Of a DNA stretch of 64,000 bases, positions 49,280 through 57,576 are shown one piece after another. Position 1 is the stretch's first letter, and the number at the start of each line of letters is the position of its first letter. Below the pieces are notes generated by a model. It was not told the DNA's origin. It did no database searches and worked only from the letters and a program-made list of their open reading frames with translations. Source of the DNA: AEGEAN-183 sp045563675. GTDB taxonomy: Bacteria > Pseudomonadota > Gammaproteobacteria > Magnimaribacterales > Magnimaribacteraceae. The position numbers and the translations under genes were made by a program. The stretch is taken from NCBI GenBank assembly GCA_045563675.1, contig JBJLIX010000002.1, positions 558,001-622,000 on the forward strand, given 5' to 3'.

Positions 49280-50539
49280 TTAAGAAATTCTTTGGATATC
49301 TGCCCCTAAGATATTTAGTTTTTCTTCTATTCTCTCGTAGCCTCTGTCAATGTGATAAATTCTATCTATTTGTGTTTGTCCCTCTGCTACCAGTCCAGCC
49401 AAAACTAGACTTGCAGAAGCTCTTAAATCAGTTGCCATCACTGGAGCTCCTACTAGATTTTTAATTCCCTCTATAACAGCAGTGTTTCCTTTCAAGGAGA
49501 TCTTGCCTCCCATTCTTGCTATTTCTTGAACATGCATAAATCTATTTTCAAAGATATTCTCTGTTACTGTAGCAGTGCCTTTTGCTATTGAATTCAACGC
49601 TATAAATTGAGCTTGCATATCTGTAGGAAAGGATGGATAGGGTCCAGTGCTTAAGCTTATTGAATTAGGTCTATCCTTTTTCATGACTAATGAAATCCAA
49701 TCTTCACCTACTTCAACATCTGCTCCTGCTTCTCGTAATTTATTAATAATTGAGCCCACTGAATCAGGCCTGGCGTCAGAAATCTTAATTTCTCCTCCAG
49801 TCATGGCTACAGCAGTTAAGTAAGTAGCCGTTTCTACCCTATCTGGCATTACTGAATAATCACACCCCTGGAGAGTTTCTACTCCAATAATCTTAATTTT
49901 ATCTGTTCCATGACCTGTAATGCTTGCTCCCATTTTTATTAAACATTCAGCTAGGTCTACTACCTCAGGTTCTTTGGCAGCATTATTAATTATTGTTTCT
50001 CCTTCAGCTATAGACGCAGCCATCAAAACATTTTCTGTGGCAGTAACACTAACAGGATCAAAACTTATCTCGGTACCCTTAAGACGACCATTAGTTTTGG
50101 CTTTAATATAACCTTCTTCTAATTCAACCTCTGCACCCATTTTTCTCATGGCATCTATATGTAGGTTTACTGGTCGACTACCTATGGCACATCCACCAGG
50201 TAAAGCAACTCTAGCTTCATAAAATTTAGCTAGTAATGGTCCCAAAACTAATATTGAGGCCCTCATAGTCTTAACTAATTCGTACCTGGCATTCAAATTG
50301 TTAATAGATGAAGAATCAACAAAGACATCCATATCTTCACTCAATATAATATCTAGACCCATAGAACCTAGCAGCTCTATCATTGTAGTTACATCATTCA
50401 AATGCGGAAGATTACTAACTTTTAAAGGGGAATCAGCTAAAAGTGAAGAAGCCAGCACAGGTAAAGCTGAGTTTTTTGCTCCAGAAGCAACTATCTCTCC
50501 ATTTAATTTATTTTTACCTTTTATAAGTAATTTATCCAC
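49280..50539 (-). CDS. murA: UDP-N-acetylglucosamine 1-carboxyvinyltransferase
   Basis: MurA transfers enolpyruvate from PEP to UDP-GlcNAc, the first committed peptidoglycan step. The 419-residue protein has the catalytic cysteine in P-G-G-C-A-I-G-S-R-P (about 114-123, the fosfomycin-sensitive form), N-terminal G-E-I-V-A-S-G-A-K-N-S-A-L-P and C-terminal D-L-R-A-S-A-S-L-V-L-A-G. It is 20 bp after mlaC; the BolA-like ibaG gene found between them in many gammaproteobacteria is missing. Confidence 0.98.
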   Translation of the reverse strand: MDKLLIKGKNKLNGEIVASGAKNSALPVLASSLLADSPLKVSNLPHLNDVTTMIELLGSMGLDIILSEDMDVFVDSSSINNLNARYELVKTMRASILVLGPLLAKFYEARVALPGGCAIGSRPVNLHIDAMRKMGAEVELEEGYIKAKTNGRLKGTEISFDPVSVTATENVLMAASIAEGETIINNAAKEPEVVDLAECLIKMGASITGHGTDKIKIIGVETLQGCDYSVMPDRVETATYLTAVAMTGGEIKISDARPDSVGSIINKLREAGADVEVGEDWISLVMKKDRPNSISLSTGPYPSFPTDMQAQFIALNSIAKGTATVTENIFENRFMHVQEIARMGGKISLKGNTAVIEGIKNLVGAPVMATDLRASASLVLAGLVAEGQTQIDRIYHIDRGYERIEEKLNILGADIQRIS

Positions 50540-50559
50540 TTCAAAAATTATTCCCTAAT

Positions 50560-51162
50560 TCAAATTGTAGCTATCCATTTTTTTATAACTCCATCTATGT
50601 CTTTTTCTGTTTTCATTAAAGAATTAAATTGTTTCCTGAAAGTTAAGGAAAGATTAACTCCATCTATAACTATGTTATAAAGCATCCATTCTCCTTGGCC
50701 ATTTAAATACATATAATAAATTGCAGGATAATTTTTTGTATCTGTGACTATTTCTAAAAAAACCTTTTCTCTTTTTCCTTCCTTTGATTTTTGAGTCTCA
50801 TGGGAAACAATTATCTTTTCATCTTTAAATTCAGCAAGAGTTTTTGAGTAAGTATCAAGTAAACTCTTCTTGAAAGCATCATGAAATCTCTTTTTCTGAT
50901 CATTACTGGCTTTACTAAAATGTTTGCCCATAACATATCTTGATATCCTCTTGAAGTCCACTAAAGGCTCTAAAGGGTCTGAAATGGCTTTAATGAAGGC
51001 CTTTGGATTTTCAGTATAACTTTCAATATTAGATTTTATAGCTTCAACTATTTGATCATGGACCTTTTCAACAAATATAGAAGAGCTCTCTGGGTATATC
51101 GGTAAACTAAAAGCCAACAAAGTAAATAATAATAGACTTAGTTTCTTTGTATATTGATACAT
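50560..51162 (-). CDS. mlaC: Phospholipid-binding periplasmic protein MlaC
   Basis: MlaC shuttles phospholipids across the periplasm between the outer-membrane MlaA and the inner-membrane MlaFEDB ABC transporter. The frame is open further upstream, but ATG at 51162 gives a proper signal peptide (M-Y-Q-Y-T-K-K-L-S-L-L-L-F-T-L-L-A-F) and a 200-residue product. The Ttg2D/MlaC fold is indicated by R-Y-V-M-G-K-H-F, W-M-L-Y-N-I-V-I-D-G-V-N-L and the final segment. mlaF, mlaE, mlaD and mlaB, which usually precede it, are absent from the locus. Confidence 0.92.
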   Translation of the reverse strand: MYQYTKKLSLLLFTLLAFSLPIYPESSSIFVEKVHDQIVEAIKSNIESYTENPKAFIKAISDPLEPLVDFKRISRYVMGKHFSKASNDQKKRFHDAFKKSLLDTYSKTLAEFKDEKIIVSHETQKSKEGKREKVFLEIVTDTKNYPAIYYMYLNGQGEWMLYNIVIDGVNLSLTFRKQFNSLMKTEKDIDGVIKKWIATI

Positions 51163-51202
51163 AATCTTGATGAGATGATAGATATAAATGAGTTTTGAAG
51201 AT

Positions 51203-51211
51203 ATTATAACA
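51203..51211 (-). promoter_or_regulatory. Extended -10 promoter for mlaC-murA-hisGD
   Basis: The minus strand reads TGTTATAAT, a perfect -10 with TG extension, about 40 bases before the chosen mlaC ATG. This also supports that start, since the longer frame would begin upstream of the transcript. No clear -35 is visible. On the plus strand TAAAAT (51237-51242) lies ten bases before the divergent exchanger gene. Confidence 0.4.
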
Positions 51212-51252
51212 TCCGTCTCTAACAACCTAGATGCAATAAAATCTAATTCTTC

Positions 51253-52194
51253 GTGTCTGCTCTGACTTTTATTTATATTACTCTTGGGATAGTCATGATC
51301 TGGCTAAGCTCTCAAAAATTAGAAAAGTATTCTGTCTTATCTGCTTCTAAGTATGGAATATCGCCATTTCTCATAGGATCTACAATTATTGCATTTGGAA
51401 CTTCTGCTCCAGAAATGTTAACTAGTCTTTTTGCAGTATTAGAAGGCAAATCCATTATGGTAGTAGGCAATGTAATAGGCTCCAATGTTGCCAATATTGC
51501 CCTGGTGTTTGGTCTAACATTAGCTGTCTTGTTTTTTAAAAAAGAAGATTTTGTAGCTCAAAATGACATCAAAACTAATCTAATCCTATTAATTCTATCA
51601 ACTATAGTTATTTGGGCAGTAATGTATGTTGAATTGTTCCACTTTTATTCCTCTATCTTTCTTCTCTTTTGTTTATTAGTTGTATTGATTATTTGGTACA
51701 AAAAAAATACCGGTTTTGAAATAGACCTCGAAGAAAATAAGGAAAACTTTCTTATTTTAAAACTAATCTCTTCTTTAGTTTTCTTGGTTCTCTCAGCTTG
51801 GCTTATAACAAAGGGTGCTTTAAATATTTTAGATAGCTTTGGTGTTGGAGAAATGTTTGTTGGCTTTACCGTATTAGCATTCGGTACCAGTCTTCCTGAA
51901 ATAGCTGCTTCTCTTGCTTTAGCTCTAAAAGGCAGGTATGAGACTGTTGCTGGAACTCTAATTGGTTCTAATATATTTAATGGATTATTTGTATTAGCTA
52001 TACCTGGTTTATTTAGACCCTCCTATGATTTTGTATACGCTGAATGGATACCTGTTTTAGTTGTCCTCTTATTTGTAACTATGACCTTTAGTATTTATAT
52101 TTTTTCTAGAATAAAAAAACCAAAAAAGGCTAGTTTAATGATATCTTTTTTATTATTTACTAGCTATTTGCTTTCTCTTTATTTGGTATATTAA
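51253..52194 (+). CDS. CaCA-family Na+/Ca2+ exchanger-like protein (YrbG type)
   Basis: This is a 313-residue inner-membrane cation exchanger with about ten helices in two inverted halves. The two alpha-repeats are clear: F-G-T-S-A-P-E-M plus V-G-N-V-I-G-S-N-V-A-N (about 49-80), and F-G-T-S-L-P-E-I plus A-G-T-L-I-G-S-N-I-F-N (about 214-245). yrbG lies beside mla and kdsD in E. coli, so the place is conserved although the mla ABC genes between have gone. Start is GTG; TAAAAT ten bases before it suggests a very short leader. The ion exchanged is not known. Confidence 0.92.
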   Translation: MSALTFIYITLGIVMIWLSSQKLEKYSVLSASKYGISPFLIGSTIIAFGTSAPEMLTSLFAVLEGKSIMVVGNVIGSNVANIALVFGLTLAVLFFKKEDFVAQNDIKTNLILLILSTIVIWAVMYVELFHFYSSIFLLFCLLVVLIIWYKKNTGFEIDLEENKENFLILKLISSLVFLVLSAWLITKGALNILDSFGVGEMFVGFTVLAFGTSLPEIAASLALALKGRYETVAGTLIGSNIFNGLFVLAIPGLFRPSYDFVYAEWIPVLVVLLFVTMTFSIYIFSRIKKPKKASLMISFLLFTSYLLSLYLVY

Positions 52195-52209
52195 ATAGAT
52201 ACTTGAATT

Positions 52210-53178
52210 ATGAAAAAAATAAATCATCGCCAATCAGCAAAAAGAACTCTCAAGATTGAGGCAGAAGCTTTAACTAATCTCTCTGATAACCTAAATCATG
52301 ATTTCACTAAATTATGTAATTATCTCTTGGCATGTAAAGGCAAAATAATTACTTTAGGTGTTGGAAAATCTGGCCATATAGCTCAAAAAATTTCAGCTAC
52401 CCTAGCTAGCACAGGATCTCCATCATATTTTATTCATGCTACTGAAGCGCAGCATGGCGATATAGGGATAGTTTCAAAGAAGGATTCGGTGCTTCTAATC
52501 TCTCATTCAGGAGAATCTAAAGAAATTATTGATTTGATACCTTCTTTAAAAAAGATTGGATGCAAGATTTTCTCATTTACAGGAAAAATGGATTCAACCA
52601 TTGCCAAAAAAACCAATATAAATATTTCTACAGAAGTAGAAACAGAAGCTTGCCCATTAGATTTAGCACCGACTTCAAGCACAACTGCAACATTAGCATT
52701 AGGAGATGCCTTGGCAATAGCTTTACTAGAAAGTAGAGAATTTAGCCCTAAAGACTTTGCTAAGTCCCATCCAGGAGGAAAGCTGGGCAAAAAACTTACG
52801 CTGACTGTTAAGGATATCATGCACAAGGACAAAGACTTCCCTAAAGTGAGGCCTACTGCATTATTATCCAATGCTTTGTTAGAAATCTCCAAGAAAGGCT
52901 TAGGAATAGTAGCTGTAGTTTATAAGAAAAAACTTGAAGGGGTCTTTACAGATGGTGATTTAAGAAGATCTGTTGAATCAAAAATAGATTTACATAATAC
53001 AAAGATTTCTTCAGTTATGTCTAAGAAAGCAAAAACTATTGAGGAAGAATCTCTAGCTATTCATGCAGCTAAAATTATGCAAGATAATCAAATCTACGTA
53101 TTAATTGTTATGAACTCTAAAAGATCTCCAGTTGGAGTTATAAGGATGCATGACCTAATGCTCTCTGGCTTAGTCTAA
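52210..53178 (+). CDS. kdsD: Arabinose-5-phosphate isomerase KdsD
   Basis: KdsD converts ribulose-5-phosphate to arabinose-5-phosphate, the substrate of KdsA (17680-18528), for KDO synthesis. The 322-residue protein has an N-terminal SIS domain (about 30-180, G-V-G-K-S-G-H-I-A-Q-K and S-H-S-G-E-S-K-E) and two CBS domains (about 198-322) with V-F-T-D-G-D-L-R-R. It is 15 bp after the exchanger. kdsC, the KDO-8-P phosphatase usually next, is missing here. Confidence 0.97.
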   Translation: MKKINHRQSAKRTLKIEAEALTNLSDNLNHDFTKLCNYLLACKGKIITLGVGKSGHIAQKISATLASTGSPSYFIHATEAQHGDIGIVSKKDSVLLISHSGESKEIIDLIPSLKKIGCKIFSFTGKMDSTIAKKTNINISTEVETEACPLDLAPTSSTTATLALGDALAIALLESREFSPKDFAKSHPGGKLGKKLTLTVKDIMHKDKDFPKVRPTALLSNALLEISKKGLGIVAVVYKKKLEGVFTDGDLRRSVESKIDLHNTKISSVMSKKAKTIEEESLAIHAAKIMQDNQIYVLIVMNSKRSPVGVIRMHDLMLSGLV

Positions 53179-53182
53179 TAAA

Positions 53183-53914
53183 GTGACAAGAAAATCAACC
53201 CTCGTTGTCAGTGTCTTATTTATTATATTCCTGGTATTTTTCTTAAGTAGAGAAATCTCTCCTAAGCAATTTAATAAGAATGATTTAGATTCTAATATTT
53301 CTTTAGATCAACCTATTTGGAAAGTAAATCAAACTGATTCAACGGTTAGTTACAATATATCTGCTAATCGAGCCTTCCAAAATAGAACCGATAAAAAATT
53401 TATATTGAAAAAAGTGATTATAGAAGAATTACTAAATTCACAGGTTAATTCATCTATACAATCAAATAATGCTTTAATGGATCTAGACCTTAAAAATTTA
53501 ATCCTGTCAGAAAAAGTACATCTAAACTTAAGCTTAGATGGTAAAGAATTAGACTTATTTACAAATGAAGTTATCTTTGACTTGATGCAAAAGGAAATAA
53601 ACTCTAATCAAAAAATTAAATTAAAAATGCATTTGTTTGATTTAGAAAGTGAGGGACTCCTAATTAAGAATAGTGAGTACAAAAACAAAGAGATCTTTCT
53701 TACTAAAGCATTTTTTAGCCAAATTGAAGGGGAAGAGACCGTATATGGTAAAGCAGATTTAATTATTCATAAATTTCCCTCTGATGTATTAATTCTTAAA
53801 GGGTCAGCAGAAGTAAAATTTAATTCATCTACACTAATAGGGGACGAAATACAGTTTAACTATAAAACTAAAACTATAATAAAATCAAAGAACTCAAAAT
53901 TTATTAAGTCCTAA
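53183..53914 (+). CDS. lptC: LPS export protein LptC with C-terminal LptA-like half-domain
   Basis: LptC is the inner-membrane anchored start of the periplasmic LPS bridge; LptA is its soluble continuation. The 243-residue product, started at GTG 4 bp after kdsD, has a membrane helix (about 6-22) and an LptC-like beta region to about residue 180. Residues 187-243 (starting V-Y-G-K-A-D) then align by eye with the C-terminal half of E. coli LptA: D-V-L-I-L-K-G-S-A-E-V against D-F-V-V-L-T-G-N-A-Y-L, and L-I-G-D-E-I against I-K-G-D-K-I. No separate lptA exists before lptB (1-bp gap). LptC alone is about 190 residues. Confidence 0.8.
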   Translation: MTRKSTLVVSVLFIIFLVFFLSREISPKQFNKNDLDSNISLDQPIWKVNQTDSTVSYNISANRAFQNRTDKKFILKKVIIEELLNSQVNSSIQSNNALMDLDLKNLILSEKVHLNLSLDGKELDLFTNEVIFDLMQKEINSNQKIKLKMHLFDLESEGLLIKNSEYKNKEIFLTKAFFSQIEGEETVYGKADLIIHKFPSDVLILKGSAEVKFNSSTLIGDEIQFNYKTKTIIKSKNSKFIKS

Positions 53915-53915
53915 G

Positions 53916-54632
53916 ATGATATTAAAAGCACAACATATATCAAAAAAATACTCCAATAGACTAGTAGTAGATAATCTATCAATAAGCATTGAAGAAGGTC
54001 AAATAGTAGGTCTGTTGGGACCAAATGGAGCAGGAAAAACTACTTTTTTCTATATTATTGCTGGAATACTAAATTCTGACTCAGGAAAGGTCTTTATTAA
54101 CGAAAAAGAAATAACTAACCAAAAAGTAGCTCAGAGGGCCCAAAGAGGTATAGCTTATCTTCCTCAAGAACCTTCTATATTTAGGAGGCTAACTGTAAAA
54201 GAAAATTTAATGGCTGCTCTTGAACAAAGAAAAGATTTGCAAAGTCCAGAAAGAGCCAAAGAGTTAATGCACTTAACAGAAGAATTCTACTTAAAGCCTT
54301 TTTTAGATACAAAGGCTTTAAAACTATCTGGTGGGGAAAGAAGAAGGGTAGAAATAGCAAGAGCATTAGCTTCAAAACCAGTCTTTCTTCTCTTAGATGA
54401 ACCTTTTGCTGGAATAGATCCTATTGCTGTTTCTGAGTTAAAGAAAACTTTGTCTAGATTAAAGGAGAGAGGCATAGGGGTACTTATAAGTGACCATAAT
54501 GTGAGGGAGGCAATGAATATTTGCGACAAAGTTCTAATAATGAATCAAGGAAAAAATATTGCTGAAGGGCTTCCAAAAGATATAAAGGAAAATGATTTAG
54601 TTAAAGAAGTATATCTAGGCAAGGATTATTAG
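53916..54632 (+). CDS. lptB: LPS export ABC transporter ATPase LptB
   Basis: LptB powers LPS extraction from the inner membrane with LptFG. The 238-residue ATPase has Walker A G-P-N-G-A-G-K-T-T (about 36-44), Q-loop P-Q-E-P-S-I-F-R-R-L, signature L-S-G-G-E-R-R-R-V-E, Walker B L-L-L-D-E-P-F-A-G-I-D-P and the H-loop D-H-N-V-R-E, all LptB-like. It is followed by rpoN after 3 bp, the classic lptB-rpoN pairing. Confidence 0.98.
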   Translation: MILKAQHISKKYSNRLVVDNLSISIEEGQIVGLLGPNGAGKTTFFYIIAGILNSDSGKVFINEKEITNQKVAQRAQRGIAYLPQEPSIFRRLTVKENLMAALEQRKDLQSPERAKELMHLTEEFYLKPFLDTKALKLSGGERRRVEIARALASKPVFLLLDEPFAGIDPIAVSELKKTLSRLKERGIGVLISDHNVREAMNICDKVLIMNQGKNIAEGLPKDIKENDLVKEVYLGKDY

Positions 54633-54635
54633 GGA

Positions 54636-55922
54636 GTGAAACAGACCACTAAACAGATAAATAGACAATCCTTAGTCTTAACACCTATTCTACAAAATAA
54701 AATAAAACTCTTATCGCTTTCAGGCTATGAAATTAGGCTTAGACTCAAACAGGAAATAGAAGACCACTGCGACAAGGAGCAAGAAGATAGGGATTTTTCT
54801 TTTTTCAAAGATATTCTAAAGTTAGACAGCTATAGTAAAAGCCTTTCTTCTGGGCTTAATCTACAAAAAGAATACTTATTAGCTGATGCTAATGATTTAA
54901 GACAGAATCTTTTAGAACAACTATTTATGTTAAACCTAAAGGACCATGAATTATTGATAGGTGAATATTTAATCGATTCAATTGATAGCAATGGCAGATT
55001 AGATCAAGGAATCAATTTCTATGATATATGCAAATTAGTTAAAGATGATTTAAATAAGGAAATAGCAAAGCTAGATATTAAAAAAGTACTGACTAAAATT
55101 CAAAATCTTGATCCTGTGGGTTGCGGTTATATAACTATTACAGAATCCCTGTTGATTCAAGCTGACCATATAGATGTGAATGAAAAAGAAAAAGACCATT
55201 TAAAAGACCTATTAAAAAAGATTGAGTCTGATCAAATTAAGATAAATGAAATAAATAGGAAAGATAAAAAACTAATAAAAAAACTCAAGTTCAATCCCGG
55301 TCAAGCTTTTGTAGGGGAATTGGGGAGTTACATACATCCAGATCTAATAGTTCTAGAAAAAAAAGGCATATGGAAAGTTTCTCTAAATGACGAATTTTTA
55401 ATTAACTCTCTAACAGAAAGAATAGAATTTTCAGTTCAAGATAAAAAAGGGAAAGAAGAAACTCTCTCTTTTCTAAAAGGCCTTGAAAGAAGACATCAAG
55501 TTCTGGTTCAAGTTGGTGATTTTATTATAAAAAAACAGCAAGATTCTCTTATAAAAGAAGAAGATTTGTTACCCTTATCAATAAAAGAGATATCTGCTTC
55601 TTTGAATATGAGCGAATCTTCTGTCTCTAGAATAGTGCAATCTAAATACCTTCAACTTCCAGGTAAAGTGATCCCACTGTCTTCTCTTTTACAAAAGAAA
55701 GTTAATATAGATAATAAAAATAAAATAGAAATATCACCAAATAAATTGATAAAAATGATCAGAGAGATTGTCTTCTCTGAAGAGAAATCAAGCCCATTCA
55801 GTGATGAAGATATAAAGCTGATTTTAAGAGAGAAATTTAAAATAAAAATAGCCAGAAGAACAGTTACTAAATATAGAAAAGAAGCAAATATAATGACTTC
55901 AAAACAAAGGCTTATTTTATAA
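54636..55922 (+). CDS. rpoN: RNA polymerase sigma-54 factor RpoN, compact and diverged
   Basis: Sigma-54 directs RNA polymerase to -24/-12 promoters and needs AAA+ activators. The 428-residue protein (about 480-500 usual) keeps region I start Q-S-L-V-L-T-P-I-L-Q-N-K-I, core-binding N-L-D-P-V-G-C-G, the helix-turn-helix N-M-S-E-S-S-V-S-R-I-V-Q-S-K-Y-L-Q and the RpoN box A-R-R-T-V-T-K-Y-R. The acidic region II is short, and the usual P-R-G-x-F-E-L-K-Y-F-F after the HTH is replaced by P-G-K-V-I-P-L-S-S-L-L. Start is GTG with GGGAG just ahead. hpf, ptsN and rapZ do not follow. Confidence 0.93.
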   Translation: MKQTTKQINRQSLVLTPILQNKIKLLSLSGYEIRLRLKQEIEDHCDKEQEDRDFSFFKDILKLDSYSKSLSSGLNLQKEYLLADANDLRQNLLEQLFMLNLKDHELLIGEYLIDSIDSNGRLDQGINFYDICKLVKDDLNKEIAKLDIKKVLTKIQNLDPVGCGYITITESLLIQADHIDVNEKEKDHLKDLLKKIESDQIKINEINRKDKKLIKKLKFNPGQAFVGELGSYIHPDLIVLEKKGIWKVSLNDEFLINSLTERIEFSVQDKKGKEETLSFLKGLERRHQVLVQVGDFIIKKQQDSLIKEEDLLPLSIKEISASLNMSESSVSRIVQSKYLQLPGKVIPLSSLLQKKVNIDNKNKIEISPNKLIKMIREIVFSEEKSSPFSDEDIKLILREKFKIKIARRTVTKYRKEANIMTSKQRLIL

Positions 55923-55927
55923 AATTA

Positions 55928-57556
55928 CTATTCAAACCATTCTATAAATTCAGTTTTAGGATTATTCAAAGTACCTTTAATTCTCCATTTCCCACTGCTC
56001 AATTTATTTAAAGGTTTTTTAAAAGCCTTGCCTGCAATATAAACCATTCCTGCAGTCAAAGGGCCTCCCAGAAGAAGGGCATAGGCTGGTAAATATTCTC
56101 TCAATGGAAGTGTCATAATTAACTCACAAGACAAATCTCTTATATTTCCATCGGGTGCCCTTTTTAAATTACCACTCCAAGAATACTGCCCTGAGCTGCT
56201 TTTAAACACTATTGGGGTATTGATTAAAATACCTTCTGCATCAACAATAATAGCCCCTTGTAAACTATCAGCGTAAAACCCCGCTTTAAATTTTTCTCTA
56301 AATTGGAGATTAGTAATATCTCCTAAAGTATTAGAAACATTAAATAAAGAAATTATTTTCAATAAATCTGAAACAGAATTCTCTGTATCTACTTTCTTAA
56401 TTATTATATCTTTTATATTAAATGAGATTTCTCCTCTAATATTATTAACCTCTATATCATCTGGAAATCCATCCCATACAAGGTCGGCTTTAAGATTGGC
56501 CTTACCAGCTTTAAAATTATCATCATCTTTAGATTCATTGAGGTTTTCCAAAGATTTGGATAAGTTATTTGTTATCAAATTTGTTTTTAAAGAACTGATA
56601 ATCTTGTCGCCTGTTTTATAAATAGATAGAGAAGAACTCTCTAAATCATTTATTTCAATTTTTAATAGCTCGCTTTTCCCTCTAACTCTGTCAAATATAA
56701 CCTCATTTTTTTTACTTCTGATAATAAAATCCCAATTACCTAGGTTACTTGAACCCAAAGACAAGTTATCTACATAAAAGTAAAGAGGTATTCTCAGGTT
56801 CGCCAATAAATATGAGAAAAGCTCATTAGAAGAACCCATGTTATTTTTAGGTAGCTTTAAATAAGAAAGGTTGATATCTAAACCTTTTTGTAAAGGACTC
56901 TTGATGTTTATAGATCCAGATAAATCTGGGGATTTTGCATTGATACTCAATCCCTCTTTAGTATTTCTTAAAGAGAAGGAAATATTAGGGAAAGATAATG
57001 GACCTAGTCTGGCATTATCAACCTTAAGGTCTTTTATAGTTATTAATGTTTTTTTTTGATCTTTTGAGGAACCATAAAAAAGGTAAAAATATTCAGATAT
57101 ATTTACTTCCTTTAAAGACCCTCTAATTTCTAAATCAACAACACTAAAAGAAGTTCTGTCTAAAAGAAAATCTAAAAAGAAATTTTTTTTTGTATCAAAC
57201 TGAAGTTTATTTATTTGTATAGAATTTCCTTCTAGCTTTATTTTCACAAAACTATCTAGCCTAAGAAGATCTAAAAAATTAACATGAGCTGTTATTTTAT
57301 TTGCCTGAAAACTGGTCTCTCCTTCAAGCTCATTTATTCTTAAATTATCTAAGAAATAACTATTCTCTACTAAAGACCTGTCTATATTCATAGAACCTAG
57401 ATCTAAATCATAGCCAATTTGTTCCAGAGCAAAAGAAAAAATTAATCTAGAAGATTTATCATAAGAAATTGCTATGAAAGCTGAAGCAATTGTCAGCATA
57501 ATGATAAAACTGACAAGAAAAGAATACTTTAAAAAATTTTTTAATATAGATCTCAC
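55928..57556 (-). CDS. AsmA/YhdP-like inner-membrane protein, short
   Basis: YhdP and other AsmA-like proteins are thought to bridge the periplasm and carry phospholipids to the outer membrane. The 542-residue product has one N-terminal membrane helix (about 10-30) and long beta-rich stretches. It ends with L-L-G-G-P-L-T-A-G-M-V-Y-I-A-G-K-A-F-K-K-P-L-N-K-L and W-R-I-K-G-T-L-N-N-P, like the C-terminus of YhdP. E. coli YhdP has about 1270 residues. Position after mreD supports yhdP; maf and rng, which lie between in E. coli, are gone. It converges on rpoN with 5 bp between stops. Confidence 0.72.
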   Translation of the reverse strand: MRSILKNFLKYSFLVSFIIMLTIASAFIAISYDKSSRLIFSFALEQIGYDLDLGSMNIDRSLVENSYFLDNLRINELEGETSFQANKITAHVNFLDLLRLDSFVKIKLEGNSIQINKLQFDTKKNFFLDFLLDRTSFSVVDLEIRGSLKEVNISEYFYLFYGSSKDQKKTLITIKDLKVDNARLGPLSFPNISFSLRNTKEGLSINAKSPDLSGSINIKSPLQKGLDINLSYLKLPKNNMGSSNELFSYLLANLRIPLYFYVDNLSLGSSNLGNWDFIIRSKKNEVIFDRVRGKSELLKIEINDLESSSLSIYKTGDKIISSLKTNLITNNLSKSLENLNESKDDDNFKAGKANLKADLVWDGFPDDIEVNNIRGEISFNIKDIIIKKVDTENSVSDLLKIISLFNVSNTLGDITNLQFREKFKAGFYADSLQGAIIVDAEGILINTPIVFKSSSGQYSWSGNLKRAPDGNIRDLSCELIMTLPLREYLPAYALLLGGPLTAGMVYIAGKAFKKPLNKLSSGKWRIKGTLNNPKTEFIEWFE

Positions 57557-57576
57557 TTTGGTCTAAAGAAATTTAT

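Noticed and set aside
51163..51225. mlaC start at 51225
   Set aside because: It would place 21 unusual residues before the signal peptide and would begin upstream of the predicted transcript.
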